A stretch of 64,000 nucleotides of DNA, taken from Fistularia commersonii (lineage: Eukaryota > Chordata > Actinopteri > Syngnathiformes > Fistulariidae). The notes beneath the pieces were generated by a model. It was not told where the DNA came from. It worked only from the letters and a program-made list of their open reading frames with translations, and searched no databases. The stretch spans positions 12,360,501-12,424,500 of the forward strand of contig JBBMNZ010000019.1 of the NCBI GenBank assembly GCA_037954325.1, read 5' to 3'. The position numbers and the translations under genes are program-made. Positions 49,157 through 59,334 of this stretch are shown here, in pieces; position 1 is the stretch's first letter; each line of letters starts with the position of its first letter.

Positions 49157-50519
49157 GAACAACTTTATTTATCCCGAAGGAAATGGTTGTGCCGGAGTTT
49201 CAAGTAAAACATAACAATAATAGATAATAGTAGGAAGGAGGGAGAATAAGAAATACAATAAAATATAAAGCGTCAAAGTTAAGGTCTTAAAAAGTACAAA
49301 GATTTGAATATTCCCTTCGGCTGAAGGAAGAGGAATTAAAAAGTCTGATATCCTCAGGTAGGAAAGACCTCCTGTGGCGTTCAGTGGAGCTCCTTGATGG
49401 TATCAATCTACGACTAAAAGAGCTTTAAGAACAACTTTATTTATCCCGAAGGAAATTGTTGTGCCAGAGTTTCAAGTAAAACATAACAATAATAAATAAT
49501 AGTAGGAAATTGTATAAACAGTAAAAAAAAAAGGGGGGGAGAATAAGAAATACAAATAAAACTATAAAGTGTCAAAGTCAGGGATATAAAGTGTTTTAAG
49601 GTCTAAAGTGCAAAGATTTAAAAAGATTTATAATAACATTTTTATCGGAAACATACATTCTGTGAACTAAAACCAGTCAAGTTGCTTTTTACGATTATTA
49701 AAATGTTTCTTCACTTTGAAACACCTTATGTCGAATCTCAACTCTACCCATCTTATATTTTGGGTATTTAAGAATAAGAACAACTTTATTTATCCTGAAG
49801 GAAATTGTTGTGCCAGAGTTACAAGAAAAATATAACAACAATAAATAATAGGAGAAAATTGTATAAACGGTAAAAAAAAAAAAGGGAGAATAAGAAATAC
49901 AAATAAACTATAAAGTGTCTTAAGTAACAAGTGAAAACTATAAAGTGTCTTAGGGTCTAAGGAGTATGAAAAAATATTGTACGTGTAGGTGTTATGAAAT
50001 ATTACACAGTTATGAACATATATACAGATAAATTATTACAATTTACAGTAAGTGGGTGAATTTTTTTTTTATCTTATTTTTTTATTAAGGTTTTAAGATT
50101 TTAAGATTCCTTGCGGCTGAAGGGAGAGGAATTAAAAAGTCTGATAGCCTCAGGTAGGAAGGACCTCCTGTGGCGTTCAGTGCAGCATGCATGTGGCATG
50201 CTTGGGGTGATGGACATTGTCCATGATGCTGAGGAGCTTCCTCAGCATCCTCCTCACTGACACCTGCACAACAGACTCCAGCTCGACTCCCAGGAAAGAT
50301 CCAGCTCTCTTGATGAGCTTGTTGAGTCTGTTAGCGTCAGCTGTCTTGAGCCTGCTGACGCTGGACACCACAGAGTGGTAAAACATCTGCAGCATGGTCC
50401 TGCAGGCGTTGAAAGATCTGAGCCTCCTGAGGAAGAACAGGCGGCTCTGACCCTTCTTGAAGATGGCGTTGGTGTTTACAGTCCAGTCCATTTTATTGTC
50501 CAAGTTGACACCCAGGTAC
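49157..50519 (-). mobile_element. three stacked 3' ends of CR1/Rex1-like LINE
   Basis: The 3' UTR motif AGAACAACTTTATTTATCC followed by GAAGGAAAT and GTTGTGCC occurs at 49,154, 49,428 and 49,774. The first and third are followed by reverse-complement C-terminal coding sequence (GAGGAATTAAAAAGTCTGAT, GACCTCCTGTGGCGTTCAGT at about 49,330 and 50,130). Same family as the plus-strand copy at 11.7-13.6 kb. Only the outermost copy extends into RT (to 50,519). Confidence 0.85.
50177..50503 (-). pseudogene. LINE reverse transcriptase C-terminal fragment
   Basis: FKKGQSRLFFLRRLRSFNAC, MLQMFYHSVVSSV, NRLNKLIKRAGSFLGVELES and SVRRMLRKLLSIMDNVHH, about 90% like the same stretch of the element at 11.8-13.2 kb. 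A block (the IFYAVVCWG part) is deleted after SSV. Not functional. Confidence 0.87.
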
Positions 50520-51827
50520 TTGTAATTGTAATTTGTAGTTGTAATTTTCTGGCAAAATTCAGGGAAAATCAGATCTATTTCATTTTATATTGCAAAGTTA
50601 CATCTTGCGTTTTGTTTTTTGTAATTCCATGGCCATTCTTGATTTATTTGTTAACATTTATTGCAAATTCCTCTGCATTTTGAAGATTATTGATGGTGGT
50701 GGTATTCATACCATTTCATTAATGTCACTTTGTCACAATTTTACAAATAGGTACATGCATGATTTAGGAAACTGTTTTGGTAAATTACAGAGCAAAAATC
50801 AAATCACTTAGCAGCTTTGAGTACCGGTTGAAAGAAAAAAAAAGTTAGTGATTTATTGCTTGTAACGAAGTTCATAGTTTATGAATGCAATGTTTGTATT
50901 GGACGATAAATATTGTTTTCAAAATTAACTGCGAAAAAAACGACCAGTGAAACGACGTTTAATTTTTTCTTTGAACGTTGTATCAGTTTCTAGTACTATT
51001 ACTCTCTCGTGCTGCCATCCTGCGGACACAAAAGCAATTACCTTTGACGATGTTGATGTGCATCAACAGTGCAATGCCCCGAAACACAAACGAGTTTAAC
51101 TTTTTCAAAAGAAGAATTCTCCCTGATTAAATATGTAGTCTGAGAGGAGTCACACTATGACATCAAGTCTGATTAGCAGATATTTCGACATATGAGACAC
51201 TTACTTGCAGGAAACTATATCTGGTAGAATAATTTGGTTTCACTCAAGGATACATTTCAATATATAAAAAAGGACAATTTGTTACTTGAGAATTTGCCTT
51301 TAAGAAAACACACGTCGATGTTTTCATCTTCTGTAAACTTACTGTGTTCCACTGCCATACAGGAGGGAGCGCTCTGTTGCTTTTACGGTAGATACTAAAT
51401 GAAAAGTTACATTTAAAAACTTTCTGATCTGAAAATCCTGAAATGGAAGACAATGGGAAAACTAAACTAGACAACTAAACTTAAATATTGAAAAAATTAA
51501 ATGCTAATATAATGATATTCAATTTAGAGGGCCATTGCACAAAAATGAGCAAGAGGCTACAGGAAATTAACAGATTTGCAGGACAATTTACAGTAAACTA
51601 TCAGATTACCAACCAGTGACTACAAACACGTGAGAGCCTAACCAATTACAACATGACTAAGATAATATTGGAAAAACAGGTTAAAAAATTAAATCTGCAT
51701 ATTCTAAAGGTCATGTCACTGATGCTGTATATATTTTCTTTTATTTGTATACTCTAAAAGTAGCTAATGCTGTTTTTCTAAATAAATAAATTAATACATA
51801 TGTAAAATAATTAATTTTGTATCAACC
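50520..51827. other. dock11-haus4 spacer, nothing recognised
   Basis: AT-rich intergenic sequence between the LINE copy and the haus4 poly(A) region. No gene or known repeat supported. Confidence 0.5.
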
Positions 51828-51833
51828 TTTATT
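51828..51833 (-). terminator. haus4: candidate haus4 polyadenylation signal
   Basis: On the coding strand an AATAAA hexamer lies 244 bases past the haus4 stop codon, the first canonical hexamer I see downstream of it. Cleavage site not determined. Confidence 0.45.
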
Positions 51834-52076
51834 CATTCAGAAGTATCTGATATGTGACTTTGTACACCAAAGCAGTGATACAAAAACATTAAAATCCTGA
51901 ATTCTCTTGTATCATACCACTCTAAATGATTTTAGGTATGGGGTCTAGAGGGAGCTGTGCATTTACTTCGGACATTTGTACTGATTTTCCATGCCCAGAA
52001 TTCAGGATCAGATTGTGAGCTGACACTCTGTAAAAGGTAAAATTCACGTTTCAATCGCGCTGTCCATGCATTGTCT

Positions 52077-52263
52077 TCACTTCTCATTGTACTGGGCAAA
52101 TTCTTTTACAGCCCAATTTTTCATTTCGATCTCCTGGTGCAATTTGCAGTACTGTTCAGCAAGCGCCTCAAACTCCTTCCCAAGGATCTCAAAGGAGGCA
52201 AGTTTTAACTCAACAGACTGCTTCTCTGCCCGACAGGTCTTTAACTCACACTCCAGCATCCCC
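52077..52263 (-). CDS. haus4: haus4 coding exon 9 (stop codon)
   Basis: GMLECELKTCRAEKQSVELK, then ASFEILGKEFEALAEQYCK and NWAVKEFAQYNEK before TGA. This C-terminus aligns closely with human YEVLGEEFDRLVKEY and WALQEFSKVY, and it is the firmest part of the HAUS4 call. Confidence 0.95.
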
Positions 52264-54288
52264 CTAAAAGTGAAATAGATTAAGAAGAAAAATCAAATCT
52301 GTAACTTTTCTTACAATAACAGAGAACAGAACCATTAACTCCAATGTGAATGAAATGAAGAATGCTAACAGCATCTTCACCCACTGCTGCTACTGCCCTT
52401 CAAAGAAGGTCTGAGGTCAAATCATTCCATTGATGCATTCATGAATTGGGATTGTATTGCATTAATTTAAATTAGTTCAGCAAAAAGCCTCTTACCTTAT
52501 TTTGCTGTGAGCAGATATTGCATCAGGTGTGTAGGTGTCAAGCTCAATTTCCACCATCTCAGCCCTTTCAGAGGGTGGAACAGACAATAGTAAAATGCTT
52601 GTTCACTTTATATTTAAACACATGGAATCTAGGTTTATAACAACAGTACTAATCTATGACTTGAATCCATGCATGATGCAGTGATCGTGGTTTCCACTCA
52701 ATTATAAATCTAATAGAATAAAAATTCTTGGTTAATATTTTCCTGCTTCTAAGCCAAATTCTTGTTAACTTCAGGTCATTTTCAACTTAATGACATATTA
52801 TCTCTTATTTATTTTATTTAGTTTTTTTTCCAATTGCATTTTCTGTCAGTTTCTTTAAGAAACAGAGAATGCAGAGAATGAGAAATTAAACACAATGTGT
52901 AACAAGTATTATGTAGAACAGTCTTTTTAACTGTAACATACAAGATATCATACCCTGTTTTTTTTATTTGGTTGGTAAACAATGCAGATAGTATCTGGCA
53001 TATAAATAAATGCAAAAATGTTAAAAAAAAAAAACCTTACTTGATCTTCTGTAAGACTAATTCACATTTCCCTTCAAAGTAGTCTAACTTCTTCCTGTCT
53101 AAATCCGTCTGGATTCTCAACCTATGGTCCAGGATGAGAGACTGTAGAAGCTGAACACATTTTGTGATTTCCTGGATGATGATCGGTATCAGAGTGGGAC
53201 AAGAAAAAGCAAAATGATTTAAAACAAGCTTGAGTCAGGCACAACAGAACGAAGGGCAAAAATGTCAGCAAAATACACATACTAGTTGACAATATCATGG
53301 GGTTCTTAAAACAAAGGGAAAATGTTAAGAGCAATTACAGAGAGGTATAGCTGTGTCTGTCTTTGCAATAGAATTTCGTTTTCCCAGGAGACCTCCTTCA
53401 GACTTTCCACTCGTTTCTTCTCATTTTCCAGTTGGGCAGAGAGATGAGACAACTTGATGTTCTTAAGACCCTCACTCTCATTCTCTAGAACAGAAACAAC
53501 ATCTTGTTGATCATATCCAGGTAGAGCAATTATTAATGTTTGGAGTAAAATGGAGTAAACAGATATATGTATGATCAGCAATTATACCTGACTCCGGCTG
53601 GTAGAAAGATATGATGCTCAGGGACTTTCTCTTGAGATGCTTCTCCAGCTCTCTGGGTATACCCTGTTTCATTCTTTGTACATTCTGAAAATACACATTT
53701 TTTAAAGATTATTTGCTATGACCAAGTTTTCCTCACTGACTGTGAGTGCATGACTGAAATTTCCCACAATATTTTTTCATTAAACAAAAAAACATAAAAA
53801 AAAAGTTTGCTGTGACAGCAGTGTAGTTTATAGCTCACCTCCTCTGTAGGCAGGAGCTCTATCACACGCTGGGGGTTTAGTCCCAGGACAGAAGGCCGAT
53901 CTTGGTCATCGTTTGTGTTGCTGCTTGGGTTCAGCTGTCTCACACACTTAGCCACAAGAAGGCATTTTGCCAGTGTTTCATATAACTACATATAAAACAC
54001 ATGCACAAGCACTTATTAAAAGTCATAAAGATACTGGGTGTGCTACAAGACTGGCAGTTTCATATGATGGGGAAATAATCTGGGAACTGTTGTGTACCTG
54101 TTGTTGGGAATGGACAATTTGCGATATAATGTAAATGTGTCAAGTCAACTGAGGGGAAAATGTGACCTCTCTCTCTTTTTTTTTTAAACCGAATTTGTAA
54201 ATAAAAACTTCCATATGCAAGACTTTCACCAGGCAATAATCTGTGTTACAATGTAGACACCAAACCCAGTCACTCAGTCTCTGACTCT

Positions 54289-54320
<32 letters not shown>

Positions 54321-55751
54321 CGCACACACGCACACACAAACAAAAAGATACAATATCAAAGCTCACAATATTCTATACATACTGATTTATTACTCTGTCT
54401 TAAATACAATGACTCGAGCTGCAATTTAGATCTACAAGTCTACAAGTGCAGAATCTACGTGGCATCTTAGCTTCACTGTCCAGACTAAAAAAAAAAAATC
54501 AACTAATAGCTGCTTGGCCATTTGTTAATTATGATATGAAGTTAGAAGGCAAACTGTACCACGTTCTGGTCTGGGGATACAGCAGTATGGTGCTTTCTGA
54601 CACAGTGGTCCTGTATCATCTCCAGCAGTGCTTTGTGGAGGCTCTCAGACTGCAGCCAGTGACGCCTTTGACAAAGCAGCTTTTGCTCTGCCTAGATGAA
54701 AGTGACAACATGCAGAAACCATCAGGGAAACACAAGGAACACAAATATGTGCAAGAAGTAATGATAAAACAAGTATCACTGACCATCTATCGGCTCCCCA
54801 TACTGAAGAAATATTTATTTCTTGTTTGTACAAACAGCCAATTCAAACAAGTAAACACATAAAAGTAGCAGGAATTTTGTAAAACGTGTGATCTATTTCT
54901 AAATCTATCATCAGTCCATATTTACAGGTACTTCATAGTTTTATTGATTAAGAGATAATGCAGATATCTTTGAAAGGCCCAATAAGAGGCATTTGAAATT
55001 TGTTGTTTGACTACGTATGTAATCGGCAGCTAAAAAGTTGTACTACTTATTTACAGCGGATTAGTTCATATTCTCATCATTCACTATGTCTCTTTTGAAT
55101 TATGATGTGTCTTCTTTATCAAATTCTTCACAGCTGTCCTGAGCATGTTCTCTGGTTTAAAAGTGCAAAAATAGTATGTCTGAAAATAATGTTTTGTTGG
55201 GAAGTCTTATACAACACCAGTGGAGGTCAGTAAAGTTTACAACTCAGTTCCTGTGTCTCTTAACACCAACGACTATCCGAAGAAGTCATTCAAAGATCCA
55301 AAATAGACAAATACAGACGTGTTTGGTGGTTTAAGTTTGTGAGTCAAATAAGTCAGTGGCTAAAGTATTTTTTTTCTGTCACTACCTTATCCAGTTCTGT
55401 TTTCAGATTAACAATAAGCCCCGTTTTATCGACGTGTTGCGCCAGAGTGACCAGGAGTTTACAAAGCTGGGGATTCTGGGTCAGGTCTTCCTCTGTCATG
55501 TCACACAGTGGAAAGGAGGCCAGAACTGGAAATACAATTGCAGGTTGTGATCACAATATTGTAAATACAACTTAAGGAAATGTGCCTTCGTATTGAACTA
55601 ATTTTGCCCACTCTATGCCCACTCTGTCCTAACCCTTAGCACCCATGCGGTAATCACAGCATTTTAAAACTCCTTTTTCCTTACCCTGCTGATGCAAACC
55701 GTCCTCGTTACCAAGTGATGACACACTTCCAGACTCGGGGTCAGCAGACAT
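52077..55751 (-). CDS. haus4: HAUS augmin-like complex subunit 4 (complete, nine coding exons)
   Basis: HAUS4 is one of eight subunits of augmin, which binds spindle microtubules and recruits gamma-tubulin ring complex for branched nucleation in mitosis. Nine exons join in phase to 371 residues; human HAUS4 has 363. Diagnostic blocks are EEDLTQNPQLCKLL with AQHVDKTGL near the N-terminus, a central coiled coil, LDHRLRIQTDLDR, and the C-terminal FEILGKEFEALAEQY with NWAVKEFAQY. The start is the only ATG before the first block (A at -3), and the stop is TGA at 52,077. A plus-strand open frame over exon 3 is a shadow. It lies 3.4 kb upstream of dock11 on the same strand and is divergent from fxr2. 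The assignment rests on recalled family sequence. Confidence 0.92.
52496..52564 (-). CDS. haus4: haus4 coding exon 8
   Basis: AEMVEIELDTYTPDAISAH then SKI, matching human MEELKILSDTYTVEKVEVH. It starts with one base and ends with two bases of split codons (donor GTAAGA). Confidence 0.88.
53041..53171 (-). CDS. haus4: haus4 coding exon 7
   Basis: EITKCVQLLQSLILDHRL then RIQTDLDRKKLDYFEGKC, matching human LQRLLQEHRLKTQSELDR. Ends in phase 2 before GTAAGG. Confidence 0.9.
53339..53484 (-). CDS. haus4: haus4 coding exon 6 (coiled coil)
   Basis: KLSHLSAQLENEKKRVESL then WENEILLQRQTQLYLS; heptad-like charged helix predicted to form the central coiled coil. Phase 0 donor GTAATT. Confidence 0.87.
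53588..53684 (-). CDS. haus4: haus4 coding exon 5
   Basis: NVQRMKQGIPRELEKHLKRK then SLSIISFYQPES, matching human LQQEVEEQLKKKCFTLLCYY. Phase 1 donor GTATAA. Confidence 0.88.
53839..53985 (-). CDS. haus4: haus4 coding exon 4
   Basis: LYETLAKCLLVAKCVRQL, then VLGLNPQRVIELLPTEE, matching human FHETLEQRLLVTELMRLL and LLELMP. Phase 0 at both ends. Confidence 0.91.
54288..54337. repeat. (CA)n microsatellite in haus4 intron 3
   Basis: About 50 bp CA with CG interruptions on the plus strand, (TG)n along haus4, roughly 300 bases before the exon 4 acceptor. Confidence 0.95.
54560..54691 (-). CDS. haus4: haus4 coding exon 3
   Basis: AEQKLLCQRRHWLQSESLH then KALLEMIQDHCVRKH, matching human SEILHRVIQELLVDYYVK. 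Phase 0; acceptor CATCTAG, donor GTACAG. Confidence 0.9.
55386..55525 (-). CDS. haus4: haus4 coding exon 2
   Basis: FPLCDMTEEDLTQNPQLC then KLLVTLAQHVDKTGL, the most conserved N-terminal HAUS4 block (human LPPCNLSKEDLLQNP). Ends AAG before GTAGTG. Confidence 0.93.
55685..55751 (-). CDS. haus4: haus4 coding exon 1
   Basis: MSADPESGSVSSLGNEDG then LHQQ: a poorly conserved acidic/serine N-terminus. Ends in phase 1 before GTAAGG. ATG context has A at -3. Confidence 0.82.
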
Positions 55752-55942
55752 TTTTTGACTAAATTGTGTAATTATTAACTTGCTAAGTTATTGATACCAC
55801 TCTGCGTATTTTAACCGTCACACAAATCACACGGTTTTTACTTATATCGTGAAAACGACCGAGGTACTTAGCAGTAAAAAAAAAAAACGGTCGCACTGGA
55901 CTTCCGGGATTGAACAACGCGCCCTCTGCAACTAGCTTTCCT

Positions 55943-55947
55943 ATTGG
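55943..55947. promoter_or_regulatory. CCAAT-box element upstream of haus4
   Basis: ATTGG on the plus strand (CCAAT on the minus) about 190 bp upstream of the haus4 ATG, in a short GC-richer stretch. Inferred NF-Y type site; untested. Confidence 0.35.
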
Positions 55948-56382
55948 TCAAATGAGTCATGTGTTTAGGCAACGTGACCCAGTGATGATCGTCTCCTTTG
56001 CTGTAACAAAAAGTGTTTATTTAACATTAATTTTTTAACCACATGTTATTATCAAAACATTTTAAAGCTATAGCCCATATTAATTTTGAGACAACTTCTA
56101 AAATAGCTTCCGTCATTCCCCTTGCGAATTTTTCAATAGTCTATTGCAGTGTCTCATTTTCATATTACTGTCCGGTAAACTTGATTTCATGGACAGTAAA
56201 ATGACAAGAGAATCTTTAAAAAGTTTTGCATATATTTTGGTTTATTTTCAGATATTCCTATTACCTTGGGCTGTTATTTTGTTTTTGTATGTTTTGTATG
56301 GTTTAACACATATTCTGATCATTCTTTTGTTATCAATAGCAGCTTCTCATTCAACCTCCAGATTTTTTTTTTTGTTACTTTT

Positions 56383-56490
56383 TTTTTAATAATTCAATAT
56401 TTAACTTTATTTCTTAGGTTGTTTGTTGTTTGGCTGAGTTTGCTTTTAATAATTCAATATTTAACTTTATTTCTTGGGTTGTTTGGTGTT
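56383..56490 (+). repeat. direct duplication, about 60-bp unit
   Basis: TTTTAATAATTCAATATTTA followed by ACTTTATTTCTT and GGTTGTTTG occurs at 56,383 and again at 56,442, with one or two mismatches. A recent local tandem duplication in the haus4-fxr2 spacer. Confidence 0.85.
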
Positions 56491-56974
56491 AGTCTTAGTC
56501 CATGACTCAGCCAAACCTACACAGAGATATTCCAGGAAGGATCATAAATAATATTTTACTGTCTCAATGTAACCAAAAAACAAGAAACCAAACACAGGCC
56601 TCAATCACAACAAGGTACTCAGTTATATAGAGATAGAGCTTTCAGCAGAAGTTAACAGAAAAAAAGCATTTTGCCTTAAGCTTTACTGACTTATCCCAAT
56701 TGTTCCCTCACTGACTTTTCTTTATCTCCTTAGTGTTACATTAGGCTGGTGATATTTTTCATGGGCACCTTAGCCAAGGAGCAGAAGTTATATAGGATAT
56801 ATAATTTACATCCTCACATCAAGCTACTGACAGTTTATGATGACTCTGCAAGGGACACACTAACAACACCTCGTACCAGAGGATACTTCACTCAAGCTCA
56901 TCTTGAGAATCAGACAATGAGAATAAATGTTATTGCACATGAGGGCACATGAACATAGTTGCTAGATTTGAATG

Positions 56975-57255
56975 GTTACATTCATCCATCCATCTTCTGC
57001 CACATATCCTGTACTCAGGGTAATGGGGGATGCTGGAACCTATCCCAGCTGTCATCAGGCAAAAGGGTACACTTTGGAAAGGTCACCAGACAATTGCAGG
57101 GCAACATATATAGACAAAAAAACGTTCACTCACAAGTTTACAAACTGGAGAATCCAGAGAAAACACGCAAACTCTATAAGGTCCCCAAATTGAACCAGGG
57201 TACTTTTTGCTGTGAGGCTGGAGTGCTAACCACTGAGCCACCATGCCACCTGTGG
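56975..57255 (-). repeat. dispersed fish repeat (GTTAGCAC family), near-full copy
   Basis: CATTCATCCATCCATCTTCT, GGAACCTATCCCAGCTGTCA, AAAAGGGTACACTTTGGAAA, CAATTGCAGGGCAACATA and GGAGTGCTAACCACTGAGCC in order, the same repeat as at 16.9 kb in the opposite orientation. Confidence 0.78.
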
Positions 57256-58440
57256 TTACATTCATTTATTGATATTTTTTGTACTGAGCTTTCCTGTCTC
57301 TGGAGAGGAAAGCTTTATGGTTCTGCACCTGAAATAAAGATGCATAAAGATGAACGCTGACATGGAAGAAAAAAGTGTGATCTTAGCTCTTACTTGTTTC
57401 TGGAAGACCATGACACTCACAGCCATTTGGGACTGAACAAACATGATAAAACAACAATCTCCTGCCAAATAATGTAGTCTTATATAACTTGTTTGCGATA
57501 TGATATTCCTTTTTTTAGACTGAAAATGGTCATGAATATTTTGCCAGGATATGTTGGCTTGTCAACATTCTGTTTAAGTATCATTTGAACACATAATGTT
57601 CAAATAAATTTGCAAATTGTCATGTATTTGGTAAAAAAAGGTGGGTGGCAGCTACACTTATTTGATCCTTCTCTGCTGTTATTCTACCTTGTAGCCACGC
57701 TGTCTCCCTTTTGCGTGTTAGACAGGCATCTGCAATGACAGACCTTTAATTAAAAAATGTTGAAACAAACACTACCGATGATGTCTATAAAAATGCGAAA
57801 GAAGTTTACATCAAAACTTAGGCTTTATTATCTTCTTAGGATGTCATTTTGACCAATTAAAACATAACAGTGGGGCTTGCGATTGGGGATTGTATTTTGT
57901 ATTATAAGTTTCACTTTGCCTTGTCACAGAAATGAATTGAAAATCAGTCAGCGACATAGTGCTATAATACCTTTCACAAAGAGCAGAAATCAGCAATGAA
58001 ATACTATTTTTGATGTGAGAAATTCAAACCAGCACTAGCATCTTTTTTCCTAATGTTTTGCATATTATTGAACAGGCCAGTTAAAAAAGGAGCACAGACA
58101 GAGAATGTGCCCCCTATGAGGACTAATGGCCTCCCATGTGTGCGTCTCACAGCTGTCTACTGGCATCAGTCATTGCCATAGCCTGCCTTCTGGTTGTTTT
58201 GCAAGCATGGCTACAAGTAACTTTTGTCACAGTGACAGACTAAATGAGATAAATAAATGAAAATCTCAACTTTTTTTCCACCTCCCCAAATTTAGATAAT
58301 TCCAATAAATTGGTTCATAATGGATATACTAACTTTACGATAGTATTGTGGTCCTCACTCATCAATGAGTGGGCAAAATCAGGTATAAGAGGCAGTCAAT
58401 TCGAGTAACAATTTAATCGACAAAAGATAAAACCAATAGA
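57256..58440. other. haus4-fxr2 spacer, nothing recognised
   Basis: AT-rich sequence between the repeat and the fxr2 promoter. No gene supported. Confidence 0.5.
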
Positions 58441-58469
58441 TTGTGTTAGGATGCCACTCTTTGGTTTCT

Positions 58470-58550
58470 ATTGGTCGTGCTCACTGACCAACCCTTATTT
58501 CCTGCACCAATTGGAGAACACTGGCGTTGATTGCGAGGTTTTTGACCAAT
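58470..58550 (+). promoter_or_regulatory. fxr2: CCAAT cluster in probable fxr2 promoter
   Basis: Three CCAAT motifs in 80 bp: ATTGG at 58,470, CCAAT at 58,507 and CCAAT at 58,546. They are followed by a GC-rich, TATA-less stretch leading to the fxr2 start codon. The arrangement suggests an NF-Y-type housekeeping promoter. Confidence 0.5.
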
Positions 58551-58712
58551 CACACGCCACTCTTCTCTAATGGGCGGGTGTTTGTTATTGAGGGGTGGGG
58601 TGTTTGAGGTCATTCAGTCCCATTCTGATTCACTCTATCGGCGTGTATTGGAGGAGACGAGTTGTTGGAGTGAGGAGTCGCCGGGTGGCAGTGCATCTGT
58701 AACGCTTTTTTT

Positions 58713-58853
58713 ATGGGAAGAGACGCCACTGAAAATTGTACAACTTTGGAGGAATTCATTGAAGGCACGACCCCCGGCGACTACTTAAGGCAACGACTGC
58801 GCCACACTCAAGACCGTAAAACGCAGACAGGCTATCAAAGGCTAGCCTGCTAG
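58713..58853 (+). other. upstream ORF (46 codons) in likely fxr2 5' leader
   Basis: An ATG-to-TAG frame starting MGRDATENCTTLEEF, 430 bases before the fxr2 ATG, in the CpG-rich leader. It matches no family I know. If transcription starts upstream of it, it could reduce fxr2 translation. A second, overlapping frame from 58,570 is equally anonymous. Confidence 0.35.
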
Positions 58854-59283
58854 CATCCTTGAAAACTGACTGGATCAAGGTGTTGATAGCTAGCCTCCCA
58901 GCTAATTATCCATCAGCTAGCGGCTCTTTTTTGGCGTAGCATCTTTTGCTCGCTTCTCCTCATCGCTCCTGACTAGACCTTGCAGTCGCCCGTGGTATCG
59001 CGTTCACCTCGCGGACTTTAAATCCCTGACTACTAAAGGCAAACGAAGCTTCCTAACTGTCTGTTCCAGGAGACAGCGCCTGCGTTGCTTTAGTTGACAC
59101 CATCACACCCATCTTACCCGACCCCTTCACCTCTGCCCCCTCCCTCCACCCGAAACACTGGAAATCCACAAGCGGCCGGATAGCGGCGAGGGGCCGGTGA
59201 AACTGGGGGTGCTATCGTTACCGGACTCGCAGGGGGTCGTAACGGCTTCAGACAAACACAGCCGTGGGGATCTACCGACAAGT

Positions 59284-59334
59284 ATGGACGGGCTGGCCGT
59301 GGAAGTTCGCGGCTCGAATGGGGCCTTCTACAAG
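59284..59334 (+). CDS. fxr2: fxr2 coding exon 1
   Basis: 17 codons, MDGLAVEVRGSNGAFYK, ending AAG before GTAACC, phase 0. The strong Kozak context and the invariant EVRGSNGAFYK fix the start and frame. It is followed by a 2.65-kb intron. Confidence 0.95.

Noticed and set aside
48704..49162. 152-codon frame with Ser-Tyr-Leu-Ile-Leu repeats
   Set aside because: Translation of the (AGATA)n tract and LINE end; no start context or family.
54446..54862. 138-codon plus-strand open frame
   Set aside because: It is the antisense of haus4 exon 3 and flanking intron; the minus strand gives the conserved SESLHKALLEMIQDH block with splice sites.
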